Shown: piece by piece, positions 61,230-64,000 of the stretch
How positions within the stretch are numbered: the stretch's first letter is position 1
How the letters are laid out: each line of letters starts with the position of its first letter
Assembly (NCBI RefSeq): GCF_038502225.1
Contig: NC_091352.1
Span: forward strand, 22,960,642-23,024,641
Reading direction: 5' to 3'
Source: Cherax quadricarinatus
Lineage: Eukaryota; Arthropoda; Malacostraca; Decapoda; Parastacidae
DNA: 64,000 nt
Notes under the pieces: generated by a model
What the model saw: only the letters and a program-made list of their open reading frames with translations
Databases searched by the model: none
What the model was told of the DNA's origin: nothing
Position numbers and translations under genes: made by a program

Positions 61230-64000
61230 TTATACTCTAGATAAAGAGTCTGCCAACATATTTTCTTTGCCGGCAATATATTTAATTGAAATATTATATG
61301 GCTGCAGCCTTAGCGTCCAGCGCATAAGCCTTGTGTTGTGGTTCTTCATGGCTTGGAGATATACTAGAGGATTGTGATCACTGTAGACTGTGACCACCTG
61401 CGATGTCTGGCCCACATAAACATCGAAATGCTCCAAAGCCAGTACCAGCGCGAGGGCTTCTTTTTCAATGGTAGAGTAAGCCCTCTGATGTGGCTGGAAC
61501 TTGGCTGAAAAGTATGCTACAGGCTGCAACTCCTTGTTCCCGATTTGTAATAGTACTGCCCCAACCCCAGACTCACAAGCATCAACCTGTAATGAAAAAG
61601 GTTTGGAGAAGTCTGGAGACAAGAGAATGGGTGCAGTACACAATAATCTTTTTGCTTTATTAAAAGCAGTGTTACAGTCTGACGTCCAAATAAAGGGAAC
61701 TTTATGACTGGTAAGAGGGGCTACAATATCTGAGAAATTCTTACAGAATCTTCTGTAAAATCCTATCATGCCTAGGAAACGTTGAAGAGATTTCCTATCA
61801 TGAGGAACTGGATAATCTTTAATAGAAAGAACTTTAGCAAGTTTAGGTGTAACTTTACCACTACCTACTTCATGGCCTAGAAAAGTGACAGTGGCCTGGC
61901 CAAAGGAAGATTTAGATAAATTAACTGTTAAATGGGAACTCTTAAAGGTCTCAAAAAGAGCCTTAAGTCAAAGTAGGTGTTGATCCCAAGTATCAGACAC
62001 CACAACAATATCATCTAGGTACTCTGCCGTGCCTTCAAGTCCTTTAATAGCCTGATGGATAAGTTTCTGGAATGAAGAGGGGGAATTTTTCATTCCGAAG
62101 GGGGTAACTGTGTATTGATAATGACCTCCTGGAATTATGAAGGCAGAGATTTCCTTCGCTTTATCTGTCAAAGGTACCTGATAGTAGCCTTTAAGGAGAT
62201 CTAACTTGGACACAAAAGTAGCCTTACCCACAAAGTCAATTACGTCATCCAGACGAGGAAGAGGGTAAGCATCTGTAATGGTGACCTAGTTCACCTTACG
62301 GTAGTCTGTACACATACGAAACCCTCCATCAGCCTTCTTCACAAGGATGCACGGTGAAGCCCATGGACTAGATGACTCCTCCACTAAACCATGCTTTAAC
62401 AAAAATTCTACTTCCTGCTGAAGTAGCCTTTGCTTTTCAGGATTAGCTCTGTAGGGGGAGAGTTTAATTGGTTTAGAGTTTCCCACATCTACATCATGAT
62501 AACCTAACGCACATTTTTTCGGCACATCCGAAAAAATATTAGGATATGACTGTAGAAGCTCAGTTAAATTTGTTGCTTGCATTTCAGATAATCCCTCCAT
62601 TAAAGGGCTAGGATCCTTGAGGAGGACAGAATTTGAAAGTTTAATATTAATTTCAGAGATAGAGTGCAAAGAGTCAGAGTCGTCCTCAGAGGTGGAGGAC
62701 AGAGTTATTACTGGGACTTTATCTGGTGTATGGAAGTATTTTAATTGATTAATGTGGTAAGTTTTAGTTTTTGAGGTCTTATCAGTGGGAGCTACCACAT
62801 AATTTACATCAGATAATCTACTTACAATCTGCATAGGTCCCGTAAATCTAGCTTTCAAGGTGTGGCCAGGTATAGGTTCCTGCACCAACACCTTGTCTCC
62901 TGGATGGAAGGAGCAGAATTGTGCACTTCTGTCATACCTCTGTTTCATCTTACTTTGAGCTGTCTTTAGGTTAGCCTTGGCTAACTGACGTGCCACCTGC
63001 AACCTTGAAGACGGGTTGTAGAGTGTTGAGCTAACGTCTTCTCCCATCCATCCTTCTTTGAGCACCCGAAGAGGACCTCGTACATTGTGCCCAAAGATCA
63101 GCTCAAACGGACTATACCCTGTAGACTCTTGCACAGTCTCTCGTACTGAGAACAGCAACAAAGGTAGTGATTCATCCCAGTCTGTAGGAAAGTGCATGCA
63201 AAAACTTCTCATCATTGTTTTTAATGTCTGATGGAATTTTCCCAAGGTGCCTTGGGACTGAGGATGATAGGCAGTGGATAAGTTGTGGATTATCCCTAAC
63301 CTAGTTAAAACTTCCCTAAATGCTATGTCAGTAAAGTTAGTACCTTGATCACTTTGAATAGTTTTAGGAATGCCAAAACAAGAAATGAATTTTGTTAAAG
63401 CTTTGAGAATAGCTTTAGTATTAATACTACGCATGGGAATTGCTTCAGGGTATCTGGTTACTTTATCCATAATCGTAAATAAATACTGATTTCCAGACTT
63501 TGACCTAGGTAGTGGACCTACACAATCTATAATTAAATCTGCGAAAGGTTCTCCATCAGCAGGTATAGGTTGGAGAGGTGCAGGTTTAATGGAATGTCCA
63601 GGTTTCCCAACTTGCTGACATTCTCGGCAACACCTAATATGATTCTTCACATCTTTCTTTAATTTTGGCCAATAAAATTCTTTTGTGATTCTATACAAGG
63701 TTTTTGTAATTCCTAAGTGACCTCCTAATGACGTATTATGAGCTATATTTAATATTTGAGGTCTATACTTTGTTGGAACTACTAACCTGTTAAACAATTG
63801 CCGGCTCTCTATCTCCTTACCAGTCTCAGTGCAGATCAAATAATCTTTTTTAACTTCATACTTGACCGGATGACCCAAAGAGGATTTACCCATGGCTGCC
63901 TCAAAAGCGAATTTTAAAGAAGGGTCCTTTCGTTGTTCCTCTCAGAAGGACAGTCCCTCGGGCATGGAAACAGAGACATCTGGCAATCCTGCAACCTGGG
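61230..64000 (-). pseudogene. Ty3/gypsy-like pol with integrase upstream of RT (Gmr1-like order)
   Basis: A single minus-strand frame runs from the right edge to a stop at 61230-61232, broken by stops at 63942-63944, 62286-62288 and 61968-61970. In the 535-codon piece starting at 63893, integrase comes first. Its HHCC zinc finger has His52, His59, Cys89 and Cys92. The core has Asp123 (IIDCVGPL) and Asp182 (SDQGTNF). The catalytic Glu position, 36 residues on, is Gly218 (GTLGKFHQ). A GPY/F-like module (ARFTGPMQIV) and acidic linker follow. Then the RT starts (FSDVPKKC, EVEFLLKHGLVEESSSPWAS, DGGFRMCTDYRKVN). After the stop, RT continues (SKLDLLKGYYQVPL, EYLDDIVVVSD), then the tether and RNase H (QVDACESGVGAVL, IEKEALALVLALEHF, YSDHNPLVYL) to ADSLSRV. 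Normal gypsy order is RT, RNase H, integrase. The Gmr1-like lineage is known for this reversed order. Confidence 0.9.

Overview
The window is animal nuclear DNA packed with transposable elements. It holds no bacterial operon, CRISPR array, rRNA gene or confident tRNA gene. The mix points to an arthropod, most probably a decapod crustacean such as a crayfish. That mix is: tRNA-derived SINEs with a box B, several LINE clades, Penelope-like elements with GIY-YIG endonucleases, TTAA-flanked piggyBac elements, TA-flanked Tigger elements, BEL/Pao and Ty3/gypsy elements, and abundant (AAT)n and (GGAA)n arrays. The species call rests on remembered repeat families, not on a search.

Layout. 1-2915: two tandem, nearly identical LINE-A copies, each broken by a different single stop. 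2926-4878: the RNase H end of a LINE, split by a nested LINE-B fragment. 4882-8835: a shrunken BEL/Pao element with two LTRs of about 520 bp, plus a 540-bp inverted repeat. 8836-16260 (minus): an old RNase H-clade LINE (LINE-D), interrupted by a Tigger relic with an 18-bp minisatellite, SINEs, a Penelope-like element and a MITE. 16865-19731: three copies of a 470-bp repeat and an RTE-like LINE end, separated by (AAT)n. 19731-26590 (minus): a second LINE-D, carrying an RTE copy, two piggyBac MITEs and Penelope-tail foldbacks. 27189-27989 (minus): a nine-finger C2H2 zinc-finger ORF, the only candidate host gene. 28353-32385: two head-to-head Penelope copies, one of them split by a LINE-B with an open 629-codon reverse transcriptase frame. 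32453-39950: a LINE-A interrupted twice by piggyBac elements at TTAA. The second of these has lost its coding region to about 2 kb of GGAA/GGGA repeat and a 56-63 bp minisatellite. 40045-41760: a SINE inverted pair, a Penelope tail and a LINE-A fragment. 42117-48762: a non-autonomous piggyBac element split by a near-complete piggyBac, itself split by a SINE, and by a Tigger element with an apparently intact 598-codon transposase. 48776-53024: a LINE tail with a 45-bp palindrome, piggyBac relics and a dead Tigger. 53027-59135: a LINE-B split by an unidentified 1.2-kb insert and by a 2.7-kb RTE copy. 61230-64000 (minus): a Ty3/gypsy-like element whose integrase lies upstream of its reverse transcriptase.

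There is no operon logic here. The genes relate through parasitism and nesting: LINE reverse transcriptases mobilise SINEs and truncated tails that share their 3' ends, and TTAA and TA target sites allow insertion order to be read. The most interesting signals are the integrase-first gypsy element, the foldback insertions carrying hammerhead-like Penelope tails, and the 60-bp LINE-tail insertions with clean target-site duplications.
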